A stretch of DNA of 64,000 bases, from NCBI RefSeq assembly GCF_000002425.4, contig NC_037256.1, positions 14,129,153-14,193,152 of the forward strand, given 5' to 3'. Below, in pieces: positions 12,589-24,039 of this stretch (its first letter is position 1; the number at the start of each line of letters is the position of its first letter). A model generated the notes under the pieces. The model searched no databases, was not told the origin of the DNA, and saw nothing but the letters and a program-made list of their open reading frames with translations. The translations under genes and the position numbers were made by a program. This DNA is from Physcomitrium patens (taxonomy: Eukaryota > Streptophyta > Bryopsida > Funariales > Funariaceae).

Positions 12589-13135
12589 TATCAAGGATAT
12601 GAATCTTGAAGAAAGAAAATTCTCAATACATTCTTGTATCACTGAAGACAACTAAAAAGTCACTCAAGAGGTGATATAATATTTAACTAGAATGGCTATT
12701 GCCAAAAACAAGAAGACTAAAAAGTCTTAGAACAAGATTAAGAACTATAAAGGTGTTGACAAGAGTAAAGAAGGCTTCACTCTTACCTCATATACTTATA
12801 ATTAGAAGCTACGTAGCAATATCCTATAGGACCTCCAAAACATGTTGACTTTGCTAACCACATGTCTTAACTTACAAAGTAAGTTATCTATGTATGCGCC
12901 ACATAGTTAGCTTCTTCTACAAGCTACTACATTGAATTAACTTGTTCTACAAGCTACTAACACATGATTAGCTTGTTGGTCAAGTTTCTAACCTACAAAT
13001 AAATCTAAAGTCAAAACCACATCTATAAAGCTTCTAAAAAACTTTTCTAAAAGACTTTATGAAGTTAATCTATATTTATCTATCTTTATCTAATCATATA
13101 AGTAACTATTGAGATAAATGTATATGTCCATGACA
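12589..13135 (-). repeat. gypsy A 5' LTR
   Basis: At 547 bp it closely matches 8157-8706. On the minus strand it begins TGTCATGGACATATACA, which is also the start of copy C LTRs. Its HSE-like core (near 13027) has decayed. Confidence 0.85.
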
Positions 13136-13217
13136 CAAAGATATTATTAAAGGATAGGCATCACATATTGACAAAGATGTTAGAATTAAAAGCTTTTAAC
13201 AAATAGCAAAGTGAGAG

Positions 13218-13489
13218 TATTAAAATAAATAAATAAAAGTGAAAGTAGAATAAATTATCTTATAGAAAATATTATCTTAAGTAAATTATTAATAGTCAAA
13301 GTATTGATTCTTGATATGTAAAAAAGACATCATATGGATACAAGATAAGGTCAAGGGCCGAGAGTCAAAGTCAAGAAGATAAATTATCAATTAAAAAATA
13401 TCCAAAGACTAAATAAGAATAATTAATATTTGGTATAAAATATCTTTTTAATTAATAATATGTCAAAAGATCCTAAGACCATAAGATAT
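13218..13489 (+). repeat. copia 3' LTR fragment
   Basis: It matches the 5' LTR from its first base and follows a purine-rich stretch (CAAAGTGAGAG) that can serve as polypurine tract. It stops abruptly where the TGTCA end of gypsy B begins. I did not find the missing part downstream of B. Confidence 0.7.
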
Positions 13490-14025
13490 TGTCATAGAAA
13501 TATATTTATTGTAATTGTTACCTTGATAATATGAATAGATAGAAGTAGGTAAAATAGATTAATTTCATAATATCTTTTAAAGAAGCTTCTTAGAAGCTTT
13601 ATAGATGTTGCTTTAATTTTATATGTATTTTTAATTAATTAAGAGGTTAGAAACTTAGTCAACAAGCTAATTACATGTCACACATGTTGGTAGCATATAG
13701 AACAAGCGAACTATGTGGCACCCATATAAAAAACTTACCTTGTAAGTTAAAATACATGTGTTACAAAGTTAGAGGTCCTATAGAACGTCGCCATATAGTT
13801 CTTGTGCAGATAGTATATATAGAGGTAAGAATGAAGTCTTCTTTACTATTATCAATTCTTTTCTTGTTTTTAGTGTAGTTTCAAGAATCTTCACTTTTTT
13901 TGTCTTTTGGCAATAGCTATTTTAATTTCTTTTTAATATAGATATTTTATTATTTTTATTTTTTCATACTTCTTAAAAAAAATCTCACTTATTTATTTGC
14001 TTTTATCGAGTTTTTTTCCTTAACA
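13490..14025 (+). repeat. gypsy B 5' LTR
   Basis: It starts TGTCATAGAAATATA and ends near CCTTAACA. The middle matches copy C LTR (CACACATGTTGGTAGC, then a TATA-like TAGTATATATAGAGG). A primer-site-like ATATCAAAGCTTTG follows at about 14050. An HSE-like GAAgcTTC core is present near 13582. Confidence 0.8.
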
Positions 14026-14227
14026 AATTGACAAGAATACACTTATAATATCAAAGCTTTGTCTTTTTTTGATTAAAAATGGATTATCTCTTTAAATTGA
14101 TAATACATATGTATATTTGAAGTTATGGATTATCTTCTTTTAAAATAATATTATTTTTTTTTATTTTCAAGTTCTTTCATTTACATGTCTTGAGTAATAT
14201 TATATATCTTTTTTTTTCTAAGTATTA

Positions 14228-15042
14228 TTATAGCAAAGCTTATTAAAATAAAGAGTGCAATGGTATAAATATAAGTACAATTAAAGGAGGTAATGCTTAC
14301 AATGCATCAACTCAATTTATCACTACAAAAAAAAACAAAAAAAACAAAAAAAAACAAAAATCAAGGTATAAAGATGATTTAGACCAAATCATATCCTTTC
14401 TCCTATAGTAGAATATTATTCAAGCACTAAAGAACTAAAAATTGCCTTACTTGAAAAGTTTGATGGTAGAAGATTAAAGTTTTGAATATTCATCAATAAA
14501 ATACACCTAACAATTAAACTTCAACCTCAAAGCTATCCAACTCCAACATCACAAGTAAACTTTATTAAAATTCTATTTTTTTAGTTTTGTACTATCATAG
14601 TTTTTATCTTTTCTTCAACGACATGATCTAATATTGATAATTTGAAAGCTTTCTTGAGAGAGTTTCAATCCATGTATGGAAGACATGATGCAATTTGTAT
14701 TGCAATAAATAAGATTCATGTTTTATGACAAAAAAACCAATCTGTAATATTATATGTTTTATAATTTATACAACTTTTAATTGATATCATGTAAAATGAA
14801 ATTACACTCATTAGCAAATTTCTTTTTAAATTATAATATGTGATAAAAATTAATTTACTTAATCCTCAAACATTGAATCAGGTAATTGATTTTGCTATAA
14901 AGTGTCATAATCAACTTTTTGAATTTTGGTATAAGAATCATATAAGTAAGCCTCAATATTAATACAATTAAATGGAAACACTAACTTCATTTTAATACAT
15001 ACCTTCAAAAGTAGAGGATATGCAAATTAATGCAATACATTG
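14228..15042 (+). pseudogene. gypsy B gag, interrupted
   Basis: It corresponds to copy C gag from its start (the ATG is lost) through MHQLNLSL and KIALLEKFDGR to a point equal to C position about 19805. It has many stops and resumes after the insert, at about 16320-16460, with the degraded CCHC region. Confidence 0.7.
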
Positions 15043-15424
15043 TCCAAGTAGAGAGAATTTGCCTTAAGAAAGCAATGGGCTTCTAGTTGTCACTAATTAC
15101 TCAAAAAAGTCTCAAGATAAAAAAAAAAATACCAAGTTTATATATAAAATTATTCCTATAAGTGCAAGTACATCAATACATAAGCCTTAAGTACCAAAGA
15201 TCACCAAAAATATAATAAAAATATTATAAAAACTTATATATCCTTAAGGTGAATTTTTTTCAAACTTCAACACCTCATATCTCACGATCAAGCCATCCAA
15301 ACAAACCAAAATTTTACATGAAGTATTGACGTACTTTCAACAACTACTACAACAAATTTTAATTAGAAATTTATTACGGAACTTAAGATATTGCCAAAAT
15401 CCTAATGATAGCTTTAAATCCTTG

Positions 15425-15469
<45 letters not shown>

Positions 15470-16319
15470 ATTTCTTCATATCTCACAAATTAAATAATCA
15501 AATACCATAAAATTTTAATATATAATTTTTTAACCTAATAACATATACTTTTAGAAATTTTGAGCCAAAAATCCATCCAAAAACTCAAGATATGGCTCCA
15601 ACCATTACTATCAACAAAACGAGTTACTTACTGCCTTTGAATTACATATATTGTCTTTAATATTGTATAATTCCTTCATTAAAACTCTAAATACAAAAAT
15701 TCTTTCATAAAAGATGTAGATCTTAAAATTATCCTTGTGGCGGCACCTTTTGATTTCCAAATTCTATCATAAAACTTCTTATATCTTCAAATGAGTAATA
15801 ATATATCTAAAAAAGATATCTTAACTTCAAATGGCTATAATTTCATCATCCTAACTTCAAATCCTCTAAACTTTGTATAAAAATTATAGTCCAAATCTTA
15901 AATCTTATAATCTTTATTTTTTATTTTCAAATGTTTCTTTTGAAGTTGCCAAAATCCTTGTTATGGTTGCAGATAGCTTGTTGAATGCTTATTGGACATG
16001 GCTTTTGATCAATAGGGATGAAAATCTTCACCTTTTACTTTCATCCATCTATATCTTGCTTTCATTCCTCCAAATAAGTTTTTTAAAGATTTGGATCTTT
16101 ATCTTTGAGTTCCAATCTTTTCCTTAAATTTTATACTAAATATCTAAATCCTACATAATTTAAATAATATAATCAACATAAATAAATCTCAAAATAAATT
16201 TTCTTACATTAATTTTCTTTAAATTAACCTATTAACTACTTAAATGCACATCAATATTTATAAATATATTATATATTTTATTTAATTTTTATATAGTATA
16301 AATAATTATAATATGATAA
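15043..16319. mobile_element. unidentified ~1.28 kb insertion inside gypsy B gag
   Basis: Alignment with copy C shows gag continuous on both sides of this block (…GCAATAC left, TTTCAAATTTCTTAC right) but absent within it. The block is AT-rich, has a (TA)n tract at 15425-15465 and no coding frame beyond 84 codons. No terminal inverted repeats were evident by eye. It could be a solo LTR or a non-autonomous element. Borders are accurate to about 10 bp. Confidence 0.55.
15425..15465. repeat. (TA)n microsatellite
   Basis: About 41 bp of uninterrupted TA. Confidence 0.95.
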
Positions 16320-17319
16320 TATTTCAAATTTCTTACTAAGTAAGAAAAGACTTCTCATTATTAAAAAGGATCGTATTTATATTATAGAGAACCAAAGCAC
16401 ATTACTCAACAATATCCAAAGAAAGAACATTATCATGAAATAAAAAGTGTAACTGTCAAAGAAGACAATATATTAGAAAAAAAAAAATTTAGCTACAATA
16501 GAGATTGTGCAGTTGGAAACTTGTACAACACCTAATGAAGGTTCTATTGTCTATTCAAAATCTTCTTTTTGTTTTATAATAGATATTAGTTTAAGACCTA
16601 AATATCACAAAGCCTTTGCTTTAGTAGATTTAAGAGCTTCATCTTATTTTTTAGATGTAGAGATTATTGAAAGACATACCATACTATTTGTAAAGAAAAC
16701 AAAACATGTTCATGTAGAAGTCATAGATGGTCATCTGTTGTCCTCAAGAAACATTACTCATAAAATATTTCTTCTAAAAGTAGTAATTAATGGTCATAGT
16801 AGTTTTGTAGTATTTAATATCATTAGATCTCTTTCTAAATTAGTCATTTTAAATTTATTATGATTAAAAAAGTAAAATCTTCAAATAGATTAGATTTCTT
16901 ATAGTCTTAATTTTTTTAAAATTATAATTAAGAGTATAGTTAATCAAGTAGAAAGTCATAAATCTAGTACAACCAAACTAATATGTGTGGATACAAGAGC
17001 TTTTTTGCATGTTGCAAAAAATGATCACCTTGTATCATTTATGCTATACTTATTTTTAATAGTGGAAAGACTTCAAATGATATTTTAAATTAGTATCAAG
17101 ATTTTCAAGATGTATTTGAAAAGAAGCATGAAAATATTCTTTTAGAACATTATTCCTATGATTGATCAATTAACCTTTAAGAAAGAACTTAGTTGCCATT
17201 TGAATTGATCTATAATTTATCATAAAATGAATTGCCTAAATTCAAAGAATATATTGAAGAAAATCTAGCCAAAAACTTCATATGCTATTCCAAATCTCTA
17301 GCATGAGTTCTAATTTTAT

Positions 17320-17323
<4 letters not shown>

Positions 17324-17360
<37 letters not shown>
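17324..17360. repeat. poly(A) run inside gypsy B RT
   Basis: Thirty-seven A occupy the place of the lysine codons in the FVKKKDG motif (AAGAAAAAAGA in copy C). This is most simply slippage expansion of an A-rich codon run, not a retroposed tail. Confidence 0.85.
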
Positions 17361-17362
<2 letters not shown>

Positions 17363-17775
17363 ATCATTGTAGATGTCTATCAATTATTGAAGGCTCAATA
17401 AGATCACCATCAAGAACATGTATTTGCTACGTTAGTTATTTGGTCTTCTTCATTAATTGAATTAAGCTGAGATCTATATAAAAATAGATCTATAAAAGGT
17501 ATATAATCTAGTACTTATTAAAGAAAGAAATAAATAGAAAACTTTATTTTAAATCAAGTAAAGACATTTTCAATATAATATCATTTCTTTTGAACTTATA
17601 ATTGCATCAGTAGCTTTTCAACATCTGATGAATAATTTCTTTTGAGAGTTTTTAAGATGATTTTATTATTTTTTGTTTAAATAACATCTTAATCTATTTT
17701 AAGAATATAGAAGAATATGAACTTCATATTTGTCATGTATTACAAAAACTAAGAGATGCAAAACTCTATGCCAAG

Positions 17776-17778
<3 letters not shown>

Positions 17779-17807
<29 letters not shown>

Positions 17808-17809
17808 TA
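17779..17809. repeat. (TA)n microsatellite in gypsy B RT
   Basis: About 31 bp of TA replace part of the RT segment that in copy C encodes KIEKCIFHT. Confidence 0.9.
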
Positions 17810-18209
17810 CTCTATTGAAGTTGATTTTTTAGGATACATTATTTCAAATGATAGATTTATGACAGATCTTTAAAAAAATTCAAACTATTATGGATTAAAA
17901 GATCTTAAATATGATAAAAAAACAATTCCAATTATTTATAGAATTTTTCAACTACTATTAAATCTTTATTAAGGACTTCTTTTAAGTTGTAGCTCAATTT
18001 ATGTATTTGACTTGTAAAAACAAACTTAAATGGAATAAAGAAGCAAAAGAAGTGTTTGAAGCTTTAAAAAAAGCTTTTGTTTCTATACCAATCTTATATT
18101 ATATTAATTTTTTTAAGCCATTTTGTATGAAAATAGATGCATCAAACTTTGTTTTAAGTGCTGTATTGTCACAAACAGGAACAAATGATAAACTTAACCT
18201 GATAGCTTT

Positions 18210-18767
18210 TGTCACGGATATATGCATGTAACCCAGTAAATACATGTATAAATATATAGAAGTAAGTAAAAATAAGTAAAAATAAGTTAATTCTATAGTA
18301 TTTAATATGGAAGCTTTTCAGAAGCTTCATAGACATTGCTTTGACTTTATAGGTATCTTTAATTGACTTTTTGGATTAGAAACGTGGTCAACAAGTTGGC
18401 CATGTGCCACACATGTTGTTAGCTTGAAGACCAAGCTAACTATGTGGCCCACACTTAGAAAAACTTGCATTGTAAGTCAAGACATGTGTCCTACAAAGTC
18501 AACACATATTGGAGGTTCTATAGAACGTTGCCATATAGCCCTTAGTTAGATAGTATATATAGAGACAAGAGTGAAGCCTTCTTCATTCTTGTCAACTCCT
18601 TTCTTACTTCTAGTCTAGTTTCAAGGATCTCTAGTTTTCTTGGCTTTTGGCAATAGCCATTCCAATTTCTTTCTTAATATACATATCAATTTATTTATAT
18701 TTTACCATCTTTCTTTGAGAGAAGTCTTACTTATTTATTTGTTTTTATCATATTCTTGTCCTTGACA
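18210..18767 (+). repeat. gypsy C 5' LTR
   Basis: It is 558 bp, starts TGTCACGGATATATGCATG and ends CCTTGACA. It contains an HSE-like region near 18313-18330 and a TATA-like TAGTATATATAGAGAC near 18549. Confidence 0.9.
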
Positions 18768-18789
18768 GATTGACAAGATAATACTTACA

Positions 18790-18803
18790 ATATCAGAGCT
18801 TTG
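18790..18803 (+). promoter_or_regulatory. primer-binding-site-like sequence of gypsy C
   Basis: CAATATCAGAGCTTTG resembles the plant initiator-Met tRNA primer site (TGGTATCAGAGC) with mutations. It lies about 25 bp inside the LTR end, farther than usual. Confidence 0.5.
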
Positions 18804-18979
18804 TTTAATCTTGATTAAGAATAGATTACTCCTTTCTCTTGATAAGACATAAGCATATTAAAAGTTACAAATTACCCTCTTGTAAATTGATATTGTCCTT
18901 AGTATTTTCTTTGTTCTCAAGTCCTCTCTTCTATTTGTTTTGAGCGATATTAGACATCTTCTCTTTTTTAAGTGTTATC

Positions 18980-19912
18980 ATGGCAGAACTTACTGAAATG
19001 AAGAATACAATAGCACAAATGTAAGAGCAATTGAGGGAGTTAATACTTGCGATGCATCAACTCAATTTACCACCACAAAGAGCAATAAGATTGGCACGAA
19101 GTGAAGATATAGAAATGATTGGAGTTGCTTCAACATCTGTACCAAATCATATCCCTTCTCCTATGGTGGAACGCCCTTCCAGTATTAGAGAACCAAGAAT
19201 TGCCCTACCCAAGAAGTTTGATGGCACCAAATCAAAGTTTTGAGGATTTATCAATCAAGTACAACTTATGATTAAACTTCAACCCCAAAGCTATCCAATT
19301 CTAGGATCGTAAGTTAGATTCATTAGTACGCTTCTTTCACGTTCAATAATATCATGATTTTTATCTTTTCTTGAACAACAAGATCCAATATTGGATAATC
19401 TAGAGGCTTTTTTGGTAGAGTTTTGATCCATGTATGGAGAACATGATGTAATTCATGTTGCAACTAATAAGATTCATATTTTACTATAAGATAATCGATC
19501 AGTAATGTTGTGTGCTTTACAATTTTGAAAACTTGCAACTGATATCAAGTAGGATGATACTGCACTTATTAGCCAATTTTTCAACGGATTACAATATGAG
19601 GTAAAAAAATTAATGCTCAACTTACTTGATCCTCAAACATTGAGTCAAGCAATTGACTTTATTGTAAAGTGTGACAATCGCCTTTTTGAATTTTGATCTA
19701 AGAACCATACAAGTAGACCTCAATATTACTATGATTCAATAGCAACACCAACATCTCTTCAATACATACATTCGGAAGTAGAAAATATACAAATTGATGC
19801 AATACGTTTCAAACCTCTTATTGAGCAAGAAAAGACTTGCCATCGTCAAGAAAGATTGTACTTATATTATAAAAAACTTAAGCACACTGCTCAATATTGT
19901 CCAAAGAAATGA
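18980..19912 (+). pseudogene. gypsy C gag
   Basis: It begins ATG 18980 (MAELTEMKNTIAQM), with a stop soon after, then an open stretch from 19031 carrying MHQLNLPPQ and REPRIALPKKFDGTKSKF. The next codon is TGA where copies have a tryptophan-like position. A zinc-knuckle-like end near 19855-19910 (LKHTAQYCPKK) has lost at least one cysteine. Gag would form the particle core and bind RNA. The copy cannot be translated through. Confidence 0.8.
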
Positions 19913-19989
19913 TGCAACTATAAAATGAGGTATACGGCGATCAAAAGAGATAGCATGTCAAAAAACGAATTTGTCCAATTACAATAGGG

Positions 19990-21060
19990 ATCGTGCAGTT
20001 GGAACCTTGTACAATGCCTAGTGAAGGTCCTATCTTCTCCTCAGAACCCTCTCCATGTTTTACGATAAATGTTATTCTAGGACCTAAATATCTCAAAGCC
20101 TCTACCTTACTAGATTCAGGAGCCTCAGCATGTTTCTTAGATGAAAAATTTGTTAAAAGACATAGCATATTTTTAATAAAGAAAATTATCATGTTCATGT
20201 AGAAGTCATAGATGGTCGTCTGTTGTCTTCAAGAGATGTTACTTATGAAACCCTTCCTATAGAAATAGCAACTAATGGTCATAGTAGCTTTGTAATATTT
20301 AATATCATTAGATCTCCTTTTAATCCACTCATTTTAGGTTTATCATGGCTAAAAAAATATAATCCTAAAATAGATTGGATTTCTTGTAGTCTTGATTTTT
20401 TTGAAAGTATAACTAAGAGTGTAGTTAATTAAGTAGAAAGTCATAAGTCTAGTATAATTAAACCTATATTTGTAGGTATCAGTGCTTTCTTGCATGCTAC
20501 AAAAGAAAGATCCCCTTATGTCATTTATGCCACACTCGTTTCTACTGGTGGAAAGGCTTCAAGTGGCATTCCAAGCTAATATAAAGATTTTCAAGATGTA
20601 TTTGAGAAAAAGAATGTGAATACTCTTCCAAAACATCATTCCTATGACTGTTCAATTGACCTTCAAGAAGGAGCACAACCGCCATTTGGACTAATCTACA
20701 ATTTATTTCAAAATGAGTTGGCTAAACTCAAAGAGTATATTGAAGATAATTTGGCCATAAACTTCATACGCCATTCCAAATCTCCAGTAGGAGCTCCAAT
20801 TTTATTTGTGAAGAAAAAAGATGGATCATTGTGGATGTATGTTGATTATTGAGGACTCAACAAAATCACTATAAAAAATAGGTACCTGCTACCTTTGATA
20901 TCTGAACTTCTTGATCAGTTGAATCAAGCTAAGATCTATACAAAAATAGATCTACGGGGCGCATATAATTTGGTACACATCAAAAAAAGGAGATGAATAG
21001 AAGACTACGTTTCAAACAAGGTATGGACATTTTGAATACAACATCATGCCTTTTGGACTT
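19990..21060 (+). pseudogene. gypsy C protease and N-terminal RT
   Basis: The aspartic protease is recognisable by DSGAS at 20113-20127 in ASTLLDSGASACFLDEKF. The following part has ILGLSWLKKYNPKIDW, typical of retroviral-type proteases of this family. RT begins with [21 protein letters not shown], then a TGA, then [16 protein letters not shown] and KIDLRGAYN. It is interrupted by three stops and one frameshift near 20994. Confidence 0.8.
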
Positions 21061-22300
21061 ACAAATGCACCAACAGCATTCTAACATCTAATGAATGATG
21101 TCTTTTGGAAGTTTTTAGATGATTTTGTTGTCTATTACCTAAACGACATCTTAATCTATTCTAAGAACTCAGAAGAATATGAACTTCATGTTTGCCAAAT
21201 ATTACAAAAAATAAGAGATGTAAGACTCTATGCCAAGATAGAAAAGTGTATATTTCACACTACTCAAGTTGACTTCTTAGGATACATCATTTCAAATGAT
21301 GGACTTATGATGGATCCTAAGAAAATTCAAACTATTATGGATTAGAAGATTCCAAAAATGGTAAGAGATGTCCAATACTTTTTGGGATTTGCTAATTACT
21401 ATCAGATCTTCATCAAAGACTTCTCTCAAGTCGCAGCTCCACTTACACGTTTGACTTGCAAAAACAAACTTCAATGGAATCAAGAAGCAGAAGTAGCATT
21501 TGAAGTTTTGAAGACAACCTTTGTTTTTGTACCAATCTTGTATTGCGTCGATTTTTCTAAGCCATTTTTTATGGAAATAGATGCATCAAACTTTGCTTTG
21601 GATGCCGTATTGTCACAAATGGAAATACATGATAAACTTCATCCAATAACTATTCATTCCAAAAAAATTTCAACAATCGAGATCAACTATGAGATCCATA
21701 ACAAAGAACTTCTTATAATCGTGGATTCATTTTAAGAATGATGCCATTATCTAGAAGGTGCTTCTAGCCTAGTCACAATGTATACAAATCACAAGAATCT
21801 TGAATATTTTATGGCAGCACATGATTTGAATTATCGCCAAGTTCGCTGAAGTATGATTTTATTAAGATTCGAATTCAAGATCACTTATCGACTAGAAAAA
21901 AAACAAGGTTTATCAGATGTACTCTCTACACGATCTTACCTTACACCAAAGGAAAGAAATGCTGCTTTTGATTAACAACGGATAATTCTCTTGAAGCCAG
22001 AGCATCTTCATCTTCGAGCAATGAAATCAATACTAACTATTGATTCAACTTTCATTAAGTAAGTTTAATTAAGTATGTCTTTTGATCCTCTTATTCGTGA
22101 TATTAAGGAAAATCCTTCAAAGTCTCATGATACTTCCAAGTTTGAATTCAAGAAGAATCTACTATATTTTGAGAGATGCCTATATGTTCTAGAAAGTGAA
22201 GCTTGATTACGTATTCTTCAAGCTCGTCATGACTTTCTAACAGTAGAACATTTTGGGTACAATAAAACTTTGGAACTAATATCTAGGAATTTTTCAAGGG
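21061..22300 (+). pseudogene. gypsy C RT palm, RNase H and integrase zinc domain
   Basis: The palm reads NDVFWKFLDDFVVYYLND. The catalytic YLDD has become YLND by a G-to-A change near 21142, so this copy would be RT-dead even if stops were suppressed. A connection domain follows (VDFLGYIIS), then RNase H (MEIDASNFALDAVLSQ, with KKISTIEINYEIHNKELL) and the integrase HHCC-like start (ARHDFLTVEHFGYNKTLELI) up to about 22290. The longest open piece is 125 codons (21358-21735). Confidence 0.8.
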
Positions 22301-23480
22301 CATAAATGTGGAAAGCAATTAAAGATTTTGTACAATCTTAGGATGTTTGCTCGAGATCAAAAACTCCTCATCATTGACCTTACGGACTTCTTCAACCATT
22401 ATCCATTCCAGAACAACCATGGTCTTCTATTTCTATGGATTGCATCATAGATCTTCCAATTTCAAGTTTTTATGACTCTAAATTCATGATAGTAGATCAT
22501 TTCACCAAGATGGCACATTTTGTACTATATACAAAATCTATCACAGGTAAAGAAACAGCTAAGCTCTTTCTCGATAATATCTATTACTATCATGGATTAT
22601 CCAAAGATATTATATCAGATATGGGAATTCAATTTGTATCAAGATTTTGGCGGACTCTTTTCAAGATTCTAAAAGTGGATATAAAACTATCTTCAACATT
22701 CCATCCTCAAATTGATGGACAAACGGAGCGTGTTAATCAAGTTTTGGAGCAGTATTTAAAATGTAACATTAACTACCAACAAGATGATTGGACAACTCTT
22801 TTGCCATTGGTAAAGTTTGCTTACAATAATACAATACATTTTTCTACAAAACAAACACCTTTCTTTGCCAATTATGGTTATCATCCATGACTTGATACTT
22901 TTGACTTTTTAAAAGTTGTTAATCTTGTTGCGAAAGTTTTGGCAATTCATTTATCAGAACTACATGCAACGATAAAGGTACAGTTAAAAGAAGCTCAAGA
23001 ACAATAAAAGGTCAATGTGGATGTCTATCGAAAGGAACAACTACCATTCTACATGGGTGATGAGGTATGATTACTTTATTGCAATATCAAGATCACTCGT
23101 CCTTGTAACAAGATGGACTATCAAAGGCTTGGATCATTTTCTATTTCTGCATAAATCAATCCAGTTGCATATCGTTTACACCTACTGGAGTCAATGAAAA
23201 TCCATCTGGTGTTCCATGTGTCTCTTTTTGAACCATACAAGACAATGGACATACCAAAAAGAAGAGAAGCTCCACCTCCTCCTATAGAAGTGGACAATAA
23301 TGAAGAGTTTGAAATAAAAGAAATCTTAGATTCAAGGTGGCACTGAAATAAATTGAAATATCTTATCCATTGATACAGATATGATATTAGTGAACGCACA
23401 TAAGAGCCAATAAAGAATCTTGCAAATATAGCAAAGGTGGTAGAGGCTTTTCATCGACGACATCCATCAAAATCAAGATG
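22300..23480 (+). pseudogene. gypsy C integrase core and chromodomain
   Basis: A 151-codon open stretch (22435-22890) holds the DDE integrase core. It includes the first Asp region SMDCIIDLPISS, the second in KDIISDMGIQFVSRFW, and the Glu in HPQIDGQTERVNQVLEQYL. The C-terminal SH3-like part is broken by stops. At about 23285-23400 a chromodomain follows (EIKEILDSRWH, LKYLIH, YDISERT), which defines a chromovirus. Chromodomains steer integration to marked chromatin. Confidence 0.85.
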
Positions 23481-23575
23481 AAAACCTTTTTTATAAAAGA
23501 AACAAGATCTAGGCAAGATAATATTCTAATTCGAATACTTGTTTGTAGCTTTTTTGTAGTTGTGACACTCATGAG

Positions 23576-23998
23576 ATGGAGAACCAGCAACCAATGGATT
23601 CGACTCAAGAGCCTTCATTTGTTGACTTGTTGGACGAGATATTATGATTGTCACAACCTTCAAGATGATGCAATCGAGATGAAGATCTTCAAGAACGATA
23701 TATTCTTCCTCGAATAGATGGTGAGATACAATGCGTTAGGTATCACGACCTTGGAAGGGACTTCCAATGTTTGGTGATTTTACTAGAGGTAGAAACACTT
23801 CCTGATGGTATTCTAAATGTTTTATTCGAAGGAAGTTATGAAGGCATCAACAATGATTAAATAACTGGGTGGTCTTCCCACACTGGTATGGAACACTACC
23901 GATGGTTGAGAGGCCCTATCAATCATCTTCGAAGAGAACAAAGATCAAAGTATGTGGCAAATACAATTTGTCACATCATAGATTTCGTCAACATATGA
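23576..23998 (+). pseudogene. gypsy C extra 3' reading frame, downstream of the chromodomain
   Basis: ATG 23576 opens a frame of 141 codons up to TGA 23996-23998, broken only by three internal stops. It starts MENQQPMDSTQEPSFVDLLD, contains LVILLEVETLPDGILNVLFE and later HYRWLRGPINHLRREQ with KYVANTICHIIDF. Related frames start at the same place in gypsy B (27573) and E (60533), and a diverged one is in F (52442-52794, minus). C and F share the position of the terminal stop, which suggests a real protein end. I do not recognise a domain and see no clear signal peptide or membrane helix. Conservation across lineages argues for a genuine third gene, but its role is unknown. Confidence 0.65.
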
Positions 23999-24024
23999 TT
24001 ACCGCTCCTCGTGGAACTCGTCCC

Positions 24025-24039
24025 TAGAAAGGGAGGTAA
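24025..24039 (+). promoter_or_regulatory. polypurine tract of gypsy C
   Basis: TAGAAAGGGAGGTAA directly abuts the TGTCA start of the 3' LTR, the position of the plus-strand DNA primer. Gypsy F has the equivalent AAAGGAGGGAGAGG. Confidence 0.8.

Larger units (their letters stand above)
8157..13135 (-). mobile_element. gypsy A: chromovirus inserted in copia pol, internally deleted
   Basis: Two LTRs (8157-8706 and 12589-13135) bound an element on the minus strand. It is flanked by CAAAA at 8152-8156 and CAAAG at 13136-13140, a 5-bp target duplication with one mutation. The order along the minus strand is gag, protease, RT, RNase H, integrase fragment, chromodomain fragment. The integrase catalytic core and the extra 3' frame seen in sister copies are deleted. 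At 4979 bp it is about 1.1 kb shorter than copies C and F. The LTR ends are TGTCA/TGACA-like, as in the rest of the family. Confidence 0.85.
3176..13489 (+). mobile_element. decayed Ty1/copia LTR retrotransposon, split by gypsy A
   Basis: The domain order is LTR, gag, protease, integrase, reverse transcriptase, RNase H, then LTR, with integrase before RT, which marks copia. The 5' LTR begins near 3176 and its counterpart begins at 13218. Shared stretches such as GGTCAAGGGCC, flanked by AAGTCAAGA-type sequence, occur near 3283 and near 13355. Gypsy A (8157-13135) is inserted close to the end of the RNase H region, and the copia frame resumes at 13136 for about 75 bp. The 3' LTR is cut off at 13490, where gypsy B starts. 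Many in-frame stops and frameshifts make it non-autonomous. Confidence 0.85.
16507..18209 (+). pseudogene. gypsy B protease and RT, split by gypsy C
   Basis: An open 118-codon protease piece (16507-16863) aligns with copy C. The protease triad has changed from DSGAS to DLRAS. The RT follows with frequent stops. Its FVKKKDG codons are replaced by a 37-nt A run at 17324-17360 and the YLDD region is degraded. The RNase H start (KIDASNFVLSAVLSQ) leads to IAF, where gypsy C is inserted at 18210. Confidence 0.75.

Noticed and set aside
23121..23399. 92-codon minus-strand frame inside gypsy C
   Set aside because: It is the antisense shadow of the chromodomain coding region.
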